A DNA stretch of 55,256 nucleotides from positions 1-55,256 of the forward strand of contig NZ_QLIU01000032.1 in the NCBI RefSeq assembly GCF_003574425.1, read 5' to 3'. This document shows, in pieces, positions 1 through 10,200 of the stretch (position 1 is its first letter; each line of letters starts with the position of its first letter). A program made the translations under genes and the position numbers. Under the pieces are notes generated by a model. The model was not told where the DNA came from. It did not search any database and worked only from the letters and a program-made list of their open reading frames with translations. Source of the DNA: Cysteiniphilum halobium (lineage in GTDB: Bacteria; Pseudomonadota; Gammaproteobacteria; Francisellales; Francisellaceae).

Positions 1-1
1 T

Positions 2-2395
2 TTTCTTCGTGTACAGAGAACTACTAGTAGTAATGTTTTGAATATTCCCATTCAAACAAAATTTGTCAATGGGCATGAAATTACTAATCCAGCTGAAATT
101 TATGCAGATAGCATATTAGACTTACTTCTAAATTTTTATCCTGGTGCAGAGGTGAAGATTCCAATTGTGGCAGGTGATACTGACATTAATAATTTGGTAC
201 TAAATCTTCCAAGCTATATTATACAGCTTATAGATATGGATAAGAGCAGTATCATTATTGACAATAACCAAATTCGTCTTGATCACCTAGGCAAAAATGA
301 AAGTTATGAGTTTAAATTTTTTCTAAAGGATGTGCCTAACTTAAATCTAAGTCAATCAGAAATCGATAATATCAAAAATAACAAAACTGACAGTGGCGAT
401 CTTTTGATGTATTTTTCGGGTGCTAATTTACCTCAGCAAAGTATATTATTAGATAATTCTGGAATAATTATGGCAGGCGATCAACCAACATTAGCAATAA
501 ACTTACCAGATGATTTAAGTGTCATAGATAGTACTAAACTCCCAAGTGAAGTTATAACTTTTTATAACTATGAGCAAGGAGATGTTGTGCTTCAAAATTT
601 ACCAGCCGACGGTTACTTGAATTATGAATATATTCCACCATGTGAGGTTGGCTACACGTTACCAAAGAATGGTAAATGCGAGATTAAGGTCACTGCAACT
701 GGTGAAATTTCTGATCAAGATCCAAGTGATATAAGTCTTCCACTATCATTAACTTATCTTATTAATGGTACACAAAAAACGGTTACAGATCAGAATAATA
801 TTACAGTGAGCACTTTAACTCATGTTGCTATTAGCATTGATGACTCAAATATGCTTCATAAGCCAAATACAGGAAGTAATAGGGTTCATGTATTATTTAC
901 TAATACAGGTCCTTATAACTGGCAGCCATCTCATGATAGCAGTGACTATCAACTTAATGGTAATAATCTTCTTTGGGATACAGGCGAACCAAATTCCTGT
1001 ATCTCCTCAGGTGTTGTTACTGTTGGAAATAGTTGTTCAATGTATTTTGATGTAAACAGTTTAACCCCAGAACAAGATGCAAACATTAGGCTAAATATTA
1101 ATAACACTAATTTAGTTCAAGAATCATCATTTAGTTTTTCAATAACTGGTAATAAAGCATATATAGAATGGTTTAAAATAAGTCAAGGCAACCAGCAAGT
1201 GGCCAACGCTGATGAACCTATTAATATAGGTGTTAACAATCAATATATATTTGAATTGAAAAATGCGGGAGATACTTCCTTAAATAATATCCAAATTGCT
1301 GCCGCAGATTTTACAATTTCAAATAACCAATGCAATAATACGACTCTCAATCTAAATAATACTTGTCAGTTTACCATCTCAAGTACTACTGAAATGGCAG
1401 TGCCAAAAGTCCTTGAGATGACCACTGGTACAACTGACAGTGAAATACATAATGTGGCATTTAAACAGCTTCGTTTAGTTGCGATGAGGAAAATTGACAG
1501 CTCTAATGCACAACCAGGAGAGATTATTACGGGATATGATGGTTTAGAATATTTAGTTGTAGAAGATGGTTCATCTGGATATGGTATAAAAAACCCAACT
1601 ATTCTAAATGATTTTATATCAGGGAATATACACCTAGCGACTAGCTTAGTTACAGATATGCAGCAGTTATTCCAAAATCAAAGTACATTTAATCTGCCTT
1701 TAGAGTCATGGGATGTTTCTAATGTTCAGAATTTTCAGCAAATGTTTGAGCATGCTTCTTCGTTTAATCAACCTTTAGAATCATGGGATGTCTCTAAAGC
1801 TACTAATTTCAATCAAATGTTTCATCATGCTTCCAGTTTTAATCAGCCTCTAAACGCATGGAATACAGAAGATGTAACCGATATGTTTGGAATGTTTGGA
1901 GGAGCAATATCATTCAATCAACCACTATCTAACTGGAATACAGAAAACGTAACTAATATGGGATACATGTTCAGAGGAGCAACTGCATTTAATCAATCAT
2001 TAACTACTTGGAATACGTCTCAAGTAACTCAGATGAACTTCATGTTTAATGAAGCAAGTGATTTTAATGGCGCTATAAACGGCTGGGATGTTAGCAATGT
2101 TCAAGATTTTTCTCAGATGTTTCATGATGCGAGCAGCTTTAATCAGTCACTATCCAACTGGAGTACTGGCTCTGCTACTAATATGTTTGGAATGTTTTCA
2201 GGAACATCATCATTTAACCAACCACTATCTAACTGGAATACAGGAAATGTAACAACCATGGCTTACATGTTTAATAATGCATCTTCTTTTGATCAGGATA
2301 TCAGTGGATGGAATGTTGGCAATGTTACTGATCATTCGGGCTTTGATGCAAATACATCTACAGATTGGATCTCAGCAGAAAAACCTAGCTTCTAG
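2..2395 (+). CDS. BspA-type (DUF285) repeat surface protein, 5' end missing
   Basis: The reading frame is open to the first bases of the window, so the gene is 5'-truncated; a TTG at 38 is only an internal candidate start. The first ~500 residues are Asn/Ser/Thr-rich, with several Cys (for example around CEVGYTLPKNGKCEI), and look like Ig-like extracellular beta domains. The last ~230 residues are nine consecutive ~25-residue units of the type FNQPLSNWNT..V..M..MF..A.S, the hallmark of BspA/DUF285 leucine-rich-like proteins. Such proteins are usually displayed at the surface and bind host or matrix ligands; that role is family knowledge, not shown here. No C-terminal anchor or membrane helix is visible. 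Bases 1-20 may belong to a flanking mobile element, so the true N-terminus could have been cut off by an insertion. Confidence 0.8.
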   Translation, partial: FLRVQRTTSSNVLNIPIQTKFVNGHEITNPAEIYADSILDLLLNFYPGAEVKIPIVAGDTDINNLVLNLPSYIIQLIDMDKSSIIIDNNQIRLDHLGKNESYEFKFFLKDVPNLNLSQSEIDNIKNNKTDSGDLLMYFSGANLPQQSILLDNSGIIMAGDQPTLAINLPDDLSVIDSTKLPSEVITFYNYEQGDVVLQNLPADGYLNYEYIPPCEVGYTLPKNGKCEIKVTATGEISDQDPSDISLPLSLTYLINGTQKTVTDQNNITVSTLTHVAISIDDSNMLHKPNTGSNRVHVLFTNTGPYNWQPSHDSSDYQLNGNNLLWDTGEPNSCISSGVVTVGNSCSMYFDVNSLTPEQDANIRLNINNTNLVQESSFSFSITGNKAYIEWFKISQGNQQVANADEPINIGVNNQYIFELKNAGDTSLNNIQIAAADFTISNNQCNNTTLNLNNTCQFTISSTTEMAVPKVLEMTTGTTDSEIHNVAFKQLRLVAMRKIDSSNAQPGEIITGYDGLEYLVVEDGSSGYGIKNPTILNDFISGNIHLATSLVTDMQQLFQNQSTFNLPLESWDVSNVQNFQQMFEHASSFNQPLESWDVSKATNFNQMFHHASSFNQPLNAWNTEDVTDMFGMFGGAISFNQPLSNWNTENVTNMGYMFRGATAFNQSLTTWNTSQVTQMNFMFNEASDFNGAINGWDVSNVQDFSQMFHDASSFNQSLSNWSTGSATNMFGMFSGTSSFNQPLSNWNTGNVTTMAYMFNNASSFDQDISGWNVGNVTDHSGFDANTSTDWISAEKPSF
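7..20. repeat. Left copy of 14-mer shared with the window's right end
   Basis: TCGTGTACAGAGAA here is the exact reverse complement of 55237-55250. Read outward from the window both copies begin TTCTCTGTACACGA and then stay similar (AGAAAA versus TGATTT). Matching inverted ends at the two extremities are what one would see if the sequence broke at two copies of one insertion sequence. No transposase is visible, so the IS identity is inference. Confidence 0.4.
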
Positions 2396-2411
2396 CCAGC
2401 AAAACTACAAA

Positions 2412-2455
2412 AATTACCCCTTTATGTGTTGGGGTAATTGTTACCTAACTTTTTT
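2412..2455 (+). terminator. Probable terminator after the BspA-type gene
   Basis: A perfect 9-bp stem, AATTACCCC/GGGGTAATT, encloses a 10-nt loop and is followed after 10 nt by a run of six T. It starts 17 nt past the stop codon. The gap between stem and T run makes it weaker than a classical intrinsic terminator. Confidence 0.55.
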
Positions 2456-2526
2456 CATTAATAGTTACTAGCCAATATCATTGGCATAATACCAAGTTTT
2501 CCCTATACTACAGAGCAATTTACTGC

Positions 2527-2611
2527 TATACCAATCACAAATTATTTTGTGGTGTTTTAGCTGCAAAGTGCAAAGCAAAAAAATTCTGTAAAATAATTTG
2601 TGATGGGTATA
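2527..2611. repeat. MITE-like element, 85-bp internally deleted copy
   Basis: Bases 2527-2548 and 2590-2611 form a 22-bp inverted repeat with one mismatch (TATACC.ATCACAAATTATTTT). The left side continues GTGGTGTT, matching the right end of the long copy at 39055-39288 in inverted orientation. The right side continues CTG, matching that copy's left end. This is therefore a shortened copy lying opposite to the long one. Its right arm ends just before the ribosome-binding site of the next gene. Confidence 0.7.
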
Positions 2612-2638
2612 AAGCAAAAAAATTTAAAGGGAAACAAA

Positions 2639-3328
2639 TTGAAGGTAAATAAGATCATAAAATATTTAGGTTTATCAACCATGTTAGTGACGAGTACAGC
2701 GATGGCGAATATCAAAACGGGTTATGGTTATGTTGAAAATGTTTATCTCTTACCAAGTAAAACGTTATTGGATGCCAAACTTGATACCGGTGCCGGTATT
2801 TCATCGGTTTCGGCTACGAATATTCATGTATATGAAAAAGGTGATAAGAAATATGTGCGTTTTGATGTTACACATGAAGCAATAGAGCAACAGGGCAAAC
2901 GTAATAAAGATAAAATTGAAAAAGTGGCATATGATTTGCCTTTAAAACGTATGATGAATATTAAAAATCGTGCGGGTGAGGATAAAAAAGAGCAATACGA
3001 TGAGCGTCCTGTAGTGGAGATGCCCATTTGTTTTGATGGCAAGATCTATACCATTGAGGTTAACTTAACCGATAGAACGCATTTTGACTATCCGGTACTC
3101 TTAGGGCGAAAAGCATTGATTCAGTTGGGTGCGGTGATTGATCCGGCGCAAAAGTTCACGATGGATGATAGTGCTTGTGAGGCTTTATTTGAAAAGATTG
3201 CAAAAGAAGAGAAGAAAGAAAAAGAAGCAAAAGAAGAAAAAATAAATGTTGGCCAAAAGAATGATACAGAAAATGCTGCTGATAGCAAACCAACGATAGA
3301 AAATGATGCCAGCGAAAAAGCTCAGTGA
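2639..3328 (+). CDS. Retropepsin-like aspartic protease (RimB/Zn_protease family), secreted
   Basis: A 229-residue protein. I choose TTG 2639 as start because AAGGGA lies 6 nt upstream and the product then begins with a clean signal peptide (residues 1-23, cut after TAMA). A GTG at 2600 would put translation inside the repeat element. The mature N-terminus carries LDTGAGISSVSA, the Asp-Thr-Gly of retropepsin-like proteases in the family labelled 'ATP-dependent zinc protease' or RimK/LysX-associated. YPVLLGRKAL near residue 160 is the second conserved block. The last ~45 residues are a Lys/Glu-rich low-complexity tail. The next two genes encode the partners with which this family usually co-occurs, an inactive transglutaminase/7TM protein and an ATP-grasp ligase. 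Periplasmic location is inferred from the signal peptide; the substrate is unknown. Confidence 0.8.
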   Translation: MKVNKIIKYLGLSTMLVTSTAMANIKTGYGYVENVYLLPSKTLLDAKLDTGAGISSVSATNIHVYEKGDKKYVRFDVTHEAIEQQGKRNKDKIEKVAYDLPLKRMMNIKNRAGEDKKEQYDERPVVEMPICFDGKIYTIEVNLTDRTHFDYPVLLGRKALIQLGAVIDPAQKFTMDDSACEALFEKIAKEEKKEKEAKEEKINVGQKNDTENAADSKPTIENDASEKAQ

Positions 3329-3364
3329 TGACAACAAAGTTAATCAATCACGGAAAAAAGCAAG

Positions 3365-4993
3365 ATGAGCAAGGTTAATAAACAATTTTTCACACTACTG
3401 ATCATTTTATTGGTTGCAGGTATTGGCTTTAGTCTTTATCAGCACTTTAAACTGGGACTTTCGTGGTGGCCAAATGATGAGAATATGACGTGGAAGTTTA
3501 ATGCTGAGCTGCAGATTGTGCCAGATACGACAGACTCATCCCTTAAGGTTAATTTATTAGTGCCTAACTTGGTCAAAGCAGATGTATTAGATGAAAGTAT
3601 TAATGCTGCCGGTTTTGGTAAGATTATTTTGCGTTCAGAAGATAAGAATAATCGTATGGCAGTACTCTCCAAAAGCGAGGTCAGCAGCAAGCAAACGGTG
3701 ATTTATGATGTTACGGTTGCTAGTAATGCACAAAGTGTTACAGCGATGGTGCCTGATCTTGAAAAAGAAAAAAAGAAAATAAAAGATATTTTGGAACCTA
3801 AGAAATTATTAACGTTGTTAACTACAGCAAAGGAGATTGCGGAAAAATCAGCAGATTCAGCAACGCTGATTGCGCAAGCAATAAACTTTATTAATGATGA
3901 TGGTAATTTATACTTTTGGCAAGAAATGACTAATGGTAAGCCAACGGCAAAAGCACGTGCAAGATCGCTTAACTATTTATTAACTGAGCTTAATTTGCCG
4001 AACTTTATTATTCATGTAGTGCCTTATGAATATGAAGGGAAACTAAATCTTAAAAACTTACCAACGTGGATTAAAGTTTACTATGGCAAAGATTGGCATA
4101 CCTATGATGTCAGCACGGGTCAGTATATTGATAATCCTAATAGTAAAGCTATGACTTGGTGGAGTGGTAATGATAATTTCATTAATGTCCAAGGAGGAGT
4201 CGTCAAGCTTGTATCCTTTACTGCAGCACAACAAAGCATTCCGATGGAGCGTTATCTAGATCTTAAAAACAATACAGTAAAACAAAATATATATGAATTT
4301 TCTTTACTTAATTTACCGGCACAAACACAGGAAATTTATAAAATCATTTTAATAGTGCCTTTTGGTGTGCTGATTATTTTGATTTTGCGCATTATTATTG
4401 GTGTGCCAACACTGGGTACCTTTATGCCAGTATTAATTGCCTTAGCTTTTAAGGATACCAGTTTAATATGGGGGATTGTCTTATTTTCACTGGTGGTGAT
4501 CTTAGGCCTAAGCTTCAGAGCTTACTTTGAGAAATTGCAATTGCTGGTTGTGCCAAGACTTGGAATGTTACTGTGTGTTGTCGTACTTATTATGGCACTT
4601 ATTAGTGTTGTAATGCATAAAATGGAGTTATCTCAAGGCTTATCGATTACTTTATTCCCTATGGTTATTTTAACAATGTCGATAGAGCGTTTATCGATTG
4701 TTTGGGAGGAACGTGGTGGTACGGAGGCAATTAAGATTGCTATTGGCAGCTTATTGGCTGCAACCATTTGTTATGTTTTTATCTTTAATGCATATCTTGA
4801 GTATTGGTTTTTTACCTTCCCTGGATTGCTGTTGGTTGTCATGGCAGTAATGCTATTGATTGGACGTTATCGTGGTTATCGCTTAACTGAGCTTTATCGT
4901 TTTGAAGCATTGGCGCAGAAGATCAATGATAAACAGCACAGCGAACAAGGAAAAGAAGGCAAGAAAGGTAAAAAGGATAAAGGTGATCAATAA
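3365..4993 (+). CDS. Inactive transglutaminase domain fused to seven membrane helices
   Basis: 542 residues. One N-terminal helix (about 8-28) is followed by a periplasmic region of about 290 residues, then by about seven hydrophobic helices from residue ~325 to 510, and a Lys/Gly-rich cytoplasmic tail. The part around residues 190-260 (ARARSLNYLL, then WIKVYYGKDWHTYDVSTG) resembles the transglutaminase-like fold, but no Cys sits at the expected nucleophile site, in line with the family name 'inactive transglutaminase fused to 7 TM'. The gene begins 36 nt after the protease gene and ends 1 nt before the ATP-grasp start, so the three are probably co-transcribed. Its role is unknown; presenting a periplasmic ligand to the membrane complex is inference. 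Confidence 0.82.
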   Translation: MSKVNKQFFTLLIILLVAGIGFSLYQHFKLGLSWWPNDENMTWKFNAELQIVPDTTDSSLKVNLLVPNLVKADVLDESINAAGFGKIILRSEDKNNRMAVLSKSEVSSKQTVIYDVTVASNAQSVTAMVPDLEKEKKKIKDILEPKKLLTLLTTAKEIAEKSADSATLIAQAINFINDDGNLYFWQEMTNGKPTAKARARSLNYLLTELNLPNFIIHVVPYEYEGKLNLKNLPTWIKVYYGKDWHTYDVSTGQYIDNPNSKAMTWWSGNDNFINVQGGVVKLVSFTAAQQSIPMERYLDLKNNTVKQNIYEFSLLNLPAQTQEIYKIILIVPFGVLIILILRIIIGVPTLGTFMPVLIALAFKDTSLIWGIVLFSLVVILGLSFRAYFEKLQLLVVPRLGMLLCVVVLIMALISVVMHKMELSQGLSITLFPMVILTMSIERLSIVWEERGGTEAIKIAIGSLLAATICYVFIFNAYLEYWFFTFPGLLLVVMAVMLLIGRYRGYRLTELYRFEALAQKINDKQHSEQGKEGKKGKKDKGDQ

Positions 4994-4994
4994 C

Positions 4995-5936
4995 ATGTGG
5001 TGGATTAGCAAATGGCGCGCGTTAAAACAAGCCGGTGTATTGGGGATTAATAATCGTAATGTTGGTTATATTCAGGCATATAATGATCGTAAATACTATC
5101 CATTGGTTGATGACAAGCTAAAGAGTAAATCCTTGGCACTGGAGCATGGTATCCATGTCCCTGAACTCTATGGTGTAATTGCATCAGAGCATGATAATAA
5201 GAACTTACAGACAATATTAGGTGATCGTCATCAGTTTGTGATTAAACCCGCGCAAGGCGCAGGTGGTGAAGGGATTCTTGTCATTACGCATTTTATTAAT
5301 AATCGCTACCGATTAGCAAACGGTAAACTTATGACATTAGATCACTTACGCTATCATATATCAACGACATTAAGTGGTGCATACTCACTTGGGGGTCATC
5401 CTGATAAAGCGATGATTGAATATTTGATTCAGTTTGATCCAACCTTTGCCAAAGTTGCCTACCAAGGAGTGCCAGATATTCGCATCATTTTGATCAAAGG
5501 CTTTCCAGTGATGGCAATGGTGCGTCTACCAACACAGCAATCCAATGGCAAAGCAAATTTACATCAAGGGGCAATTGGTGCAGGTGTTGACCTAAAAACC
5601 GGATTGACATTGCATGGGGTGTGGCATAATGAGATCATTACACATCACCCCGATACTTTACATGAGATTGAGGGGATTACCGTGCCACATTGGGAGGAAT
5701 GCCTAGAAATCGCCAGTGCCAGTTATGATATGACAAACTTGGGTTATTTAGGTGTGGATTTGGTGTTAGACAAAGAGCATGGACCATTAATGCTTGAGCT
5801 TAATGCACGCCCTGGCCTTAATATTCAAATCGCCAACCAAGTTGGTCTGGCAAAGCGTCATGCGCTGATCAAGTCGGTGCTACATAAGCCGATGACCAAG
5901 AAAGAACGTATTCAGTATGTTTTAGATCGACTATAG
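4995..5936 (+). CDS. Alpha-L-glutamate ligase-like ATP-grasp protein (RimK relative)
   Basis: 313 residues from ATG 4995, one base after the upstream stop. The frame extends upstream to 4902 but would overlap the previous gene by 92 bp for no benefit. ATP-grasp signatures are clear: VIKPAQGAGGEGILV (nucleotide-binding loop), DIRIILIKGFPVMAMVRLP, and MLELNARPGLN (metal-binding Glu/Asn). The family ligates an amino acid, often glutamate, to a carboxylate by way of an acyl phosphate. No signal peptide is present, so it should be cytosolic, working opposite the membrane protein encoded just upstream. The acceptor substrate is unknown. It ends the three-gene set; the RND adaptor starts about 110 nt later. 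Confidence 0.85.
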   Translation: MWWISKWRALKQAGVLGINNRNVGYIQAYNDRKYYPLVDDKLKSKSLALEHGIHVPELYGVIASEHDNKNLQTILGDRHQFVIKPAQGAGGEGILVITHFINNRYRLANGKLMTLDHLRYHISTTLSGAYSLGGHPDKAMIEYLIQFDPTFAKVAYQGVPDIRIILIKGFPVMAMVRLPTQQSNGKANLHQGAIGAGVDLKTGLTLHGVWHNEIITHHPDTLHEIEGITVPHWEECLEIASASYDMTNLGYLGVDLVLDKEHGPLMLELNARPGLNIQIANQVGLAKRHALIKSVLHKPMTKKERIQYVLDRL

Positions 5937-6044
5937 TTTTTATAACTTGGTGATATAAAAAATCATAGTTTATTAGACATAACAGAAGCAGTAGCTATAA
6001 TCAAATTAGCTTATGACCTAACGAATTTAATGACAAGTGAGCCT

Positions 6045-7235
6045 ATGAATAAAAATAGTAAAAAGAACAAGTATCAAACTCTTAAAACAGTGAAGATGAC
6101 AACATTAGTGATGGTTTTAGCTATCCCATTGATGAGCTTAAACACGTTTTGTTATGCGGCAGACAAAGATCAGGTGGTCAAGCCTATTGCTGTTAATGTG
6201 GGTGAGGTTAAGAAAATTAATGTGCCAGAGACAATTACGGCAGTGGGTAATATCTATGCGTTAAAACAAGTTAATTTAAGTTTTGATAATAGCGGTAAGT
6301 TAAAAGAAAAATACTTCAAAAATGGTGATAGGGTATTAAAAGGCGAAACTGTTGCTGCCTTAGATGATCAGCAAGATATGGCAACGTTAAGTTCATTGCA
6401 AGCGAAGTTAAATTTAGCTAAACAAACTTACTCGCGTGTTAAGTTACTTGAGCAATCTGGTGCGATTTCTAAAGAGGATATTGATCAGAAATATGCTGAT
6501 TTACAACAAGCACAAGCGGATGTTGATCAACAAAAAACGGTGGTTGAGCACGACAAATTACAAGCACCATTTACAGGTGTGCTTGGGATTTATAAGTTTG
6601 ATGTTGGTGCTTATGTTGCAGCAGGTACTGCTGTTGTTCAGTTAACACAAGAAAATCCATTAAAGATACGTTTTGCAATCCCGGCAGATCTTAAGCCAAA
6701 AGTGGCAATCGGAAATGAAGTTGAGCTTTCTACTGAAACCTATCCAAAGAAAATCTTTAAAGGTGTTGTAAATTATATCTCGCCAACGGTGGATAGTAAG
6801 AGTGGTACACTTGAGATTGAGGCAGAAGTAAATAATGATGATTATTTATTGTCTCCTGGTATGTTTATGTCAGTCTCACAAATTTTAAAAGATAAGCAGT
6901 CTATTTTAGCCTTACCGGATATGGCGATTCAGACGAATCAACAAGGCTCATTTGTCTATGTGGTTAATCCTGATAATACTGTGAAAGCCGTGCAAATAGA
7001 TATCGGTATGGTGCATAGTGGCTGGACACAAGTTACCAAAGGCTTACAAGAAGGACAAAAAGTTGTGACTATTGGTGGGTTTAAATTAACCGATGGCGCT
7101 AAAATTAGTGTTTCTGATTTGTCGCCACCTGGCTTTGATAAATTGCAAAAAGAATTAAATATCAATGTTGATCCGAAAAATGGTTTTGGGATTAACGATC
7201 AAGCGATAACTAATGGTAAAAATGGAAGTAAGTAA
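6045..7235 (+). CDS. RND efflux periplasmic adaptor (MexA/AcrA-type membrane fusion protein)
   Basis: 396 residues. ATG 6045 has AAGTGA 4 nt upstream; ATG 6030, in the same frame, has no visible site. A hydrophobic segment ending in TFCYA, followed by ADKDQ, gives a probable signal peptide. The order is typical: a lipoyl/barrel-sandwich half (KEKYFKNGDRVLKGETVAALD), an alpha-helical hairpin of about 80 residues (SLQAKLNLAKQTYSRVKLL...), the second lipoyl half (KLQAPFTGVLGIYKFDVGAYV), then a beta-barrel and membrane-proximal domain (LALPDMAIQTN...FVYVV). The pump gene begins 3 nt after the stop, so the two form one transcript. No outer-membrane channel gene lies nearby; a shared TolC-type protein elsewhere is likely. 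Confidence 0.88.
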   Translation: MNKNSKKNKYQTLKTVKMTTLVMVLAIPLMSLNTFCYAADKDQVVKPIAVNVGEVKKINVPETITAVGNIYALKQVNLSFDNSGKLKEKYFKNGDRVLKGETVAALDDQQDMATLSSLQAKLNLAKQTYSRVKLLEQSGAISKEDIDQKYADLQQAQADVDQQKTVVEHDKLQAPFTGVLGIYKFDVGAYVAAGTAVVQLTQENPLKIRFAIPADLKPKVAIGNEVELSTETYPKKIFKGVVNYISPTVDSKSGTLEIEAEVNNDDYLLSPGMFMSVSQILKDKQSILALPDMAIQTNQQGSFVYVVNPDNTVKAVQIDIGMVHSGWTQVTKGLQEGQKVVTIGGFKLTDGAKISVSDLSPPGFDKLQKELNINVDPKNGFGINDQAITNGKNGSK

Positions 7236-7238
7236 CGC

Positions 7239-10200
7239 ATGAAGCTTTCGAAGATCTGTATTGAAAGGCCCGTTTTCGCGGTTGTCTTAAGTTTAATGAT
7301 TATCGTCTTAGGTATCGTTGGCTTTAGCTATCTGGAGATTCGTTATTTTCCAAAGATTCAGCAAAAAATTGCACAAGTATCGATCTCATACACAGGTGCT
7401 TCACCAACGTTGATGAAAAATGATGTAACCGTACCTGTTGAGGATGCACTTTATAATATTGATGGTTTAGTCAAAATGACATCAACAAGTTCATATGGTA
7501 GTAGTAAGATTAATCTAACTTTTGCTGATGATGCCGATATGACTAATGTTATGGGTCAGGTGCGTGATAATATCTCAAGTATTATATCGCAGAAGTTACC
7601 TGCGGATATTAATGCTCCAAGTGTTACCCAAGGTGGTGTTGAACGTCCCGTCGTTAACTTAGGTGTATTAGATAAAAACTTAACATCAGCGCAGATACGC
7701 GATTATGTTCAAAAAAACATTGTTCCAATCTTTCAATCAATTCCAGGAATGGGGGCAGTGTGGGTATATGGCGCTAGTGATTACGCAATGCGTATTTGGC
7801 TTAATCCACAAAAAATGGCAGCACTTGGGATTACTGTCTCTGATGTGCAAAGCACATTAAATAGCAACAATATCAGTTTCTCAGGTGGTAGTGTTCGTGG
7901 TAAATATCGCAATTTTTCAATTAGCTCAGATACTGATTTAACCACAGCAGATCAGTTTAAAAATCTAGTCGTTAAAGACAGTGGTAATGCACCTGTTTAT
8001 TTGAAAGATATTGCTAAAGTTGATCTAGGTAATGCCAGTTTAAGCGATTCACCGATGCTGATTAATGGGCAAAATGCCATTAGTGTCCAGTTAAGACCTA
8101 CGGATAATGCGAATCCGATTACCGTTGCAAACCTTGCCAAGGAAGAGCTTAAGCGTGTTGCCAATCAACTACCTAAAGGTATGGAAGTCAAAGTCGTTTA
8201 TGATCAATCAACGTTTTTACAAAAATCAATTACTGATGGTTATGATACCTTGCTTGAAGCGATTATTCTGGTAATGATCGTAGTATTTATTTTTTTAGGT
8301 AGTATTCGTGCTGCTTTGATCCCAATATTAACAATCCCTGTATGTGTTATCGGTGCTTTTGGCGTAATGCTATTGTGTGGTTTTAGTATCAATGTTGTGA
8401 CACTTTTAGCAATTATTTTAGCCATTGGTTTGGTGGTCGATGATGCCATTGTTGTGCTTGAGAATGTACATAGGCATATTGAAATGGGTAAGAAACCTTT
8501 TGAGGCTGCAGTGCAGGGGTCTGCTGAAATTGGTTTTTCAGTGATTGCGATGACTTTGACTCTTGCAGCAGTTTATGCACCAATTGGCTTTTTATCAGGC
8601 TTTAGTGCAACCATTTTTAGAGAGTTTGCATTTACGTTAGCTGGATCAGTTCTAATCTCAGGTTTTGTTGCACTGACATTATCACCGATGATGTGTGCTT
8701 ACATTTTAAAATCACGTGAAAAAGAAACTAAAATAGAAATTTGGCTAGAACATATTTTCGATAAATTAAATGGCGCTTATGCCAAAGTTTTAAATTTCGT
8801 GTTAAAGGCAAAGTACTGGGTCGTCGCATTACTGGTTATTTTGGGAGTGCTTTGCTTTATGCTATTTAAAGTGGTACCTCAGTCATTTATTCCTAAAGAA
8901 GATATCGGTTATTTTGAGGCGAATATTACTTCACCACCTAGTGCTGCTCTTGATTATACTGATTACTACATGAATATGTTAAGCCAACGTGTTTATAAGA
9001 ATAATCCTTATATTTTAAATAATGCGGAATATGTATTCTCAGGTAGTGCCAATAATTTTGTTACGATGCAACCATGGGGTGACAAGCGTAAGGTGTCTAC
9101 GCAGAAAGTCATTGACAAGCTACTAGCTGAAGCACAGCAAATCCCAGGTATCAAGGTGAGTATGAGTGTTCCTGATCCGGTGAGCTTTGGACCAGATGCC
9201 GATGGCTCCGATGTGATCATTTATTTACATAATGTTGGTCCGATTAATCATTTAGTAAAAGCGGCTGATAGTTTGACTAAAAAACTGATGAATTATCCAG
9301 GACTTAATAATGTTAATAATGGTCTTAAGTTTGATAATGTCGTTTACAATGTTAAGTTTCAACGTGAACTAGCGGCCAATATTGGTGTTGATCCACAAAA
9401 TATAGCGGACACTTTTAGTATTTTGATGAGTGGTAAACATATTACAGATGTCAAAACCGATGAAAAAAGTTATCAAGTATTAGTACAAATGAACTTAAAA
9501 GATCTATCAAGCTTTGGTAGTCTAAGCAAAATCTATGTACCAAGTGATTCGGGTCTAATGGTTCCATTATCAAATCTAATTAAGGTAACACCTGATGTCA
9601 GACAAAGTAGTCTTTTTAGATATAACCGTGTGAACACGGCACAAATTACTGCGAATATTTCTAGTGGTTATAGTATGAGTGAAGTTTATAACGAAATTAA
9701 TAAACTAACAAATCAAACCAATCTTGATGGTGCTGGTATTGATTTTGGTGGGCGTATGGCAGCATTTCTTTCCTCTAGTGGTACAATGTTTGGACTATTT
9801 GCATTGGCATTGATTTTTATTTATCTTGTTTTAGCTGCTCAGTTTGAGAGCTTTGTTGATCCGTTTATTATTTTGCTCACTGTTCCTTTATCTACTGTCG
9901 GTGCTTTGATCACGATGCTAATGACAGGAGGTGATTTGAATTTATTTACCAATATTGGTCTTATCACACTCGTTGGACTTATTAGCAAACACGGTATTTT
10001 GATTACACAGTTTGCCAATGAATATTTTAAAGAAGGTGTGTCTTTAATCGATGCAGTTAAAACGGGTGCTATTACGCGTTTGCGCCCTATTTTGATGACA
10101 ACCTCGGCAATGGTTTTAGGTTCTATTCCATTGGCATTTGCTATGGGACCTGGAAATACTGCCAATAATATGATTGGTTGGGTAATCGTTGGTGGACTAT

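Noticed and set aside
1659-2370. Possible CRISPR-like or tandem DNA array
   Set aside because: The 75-bp periodicity is coding: it follows the 25-residue BspA unit, codons diverge, and there are no spacers.
2600-2638. GTG 2600 as start of the protease-like gene
   Set aside because: It lies inside the repeat arm, has no ribosome site, and adds 13 residues that hide the signal peptide; TTG 2639 has AAGGGA at 6 nt.
4902-4994. Extended start of the ATP-grasp ligase
   Set aside because: It would overlap the preceding gene by 92 bp in another frame and add a Lys/Arg-rich leader; ATG 4995 is one base after the upstream stop and matches the family start.
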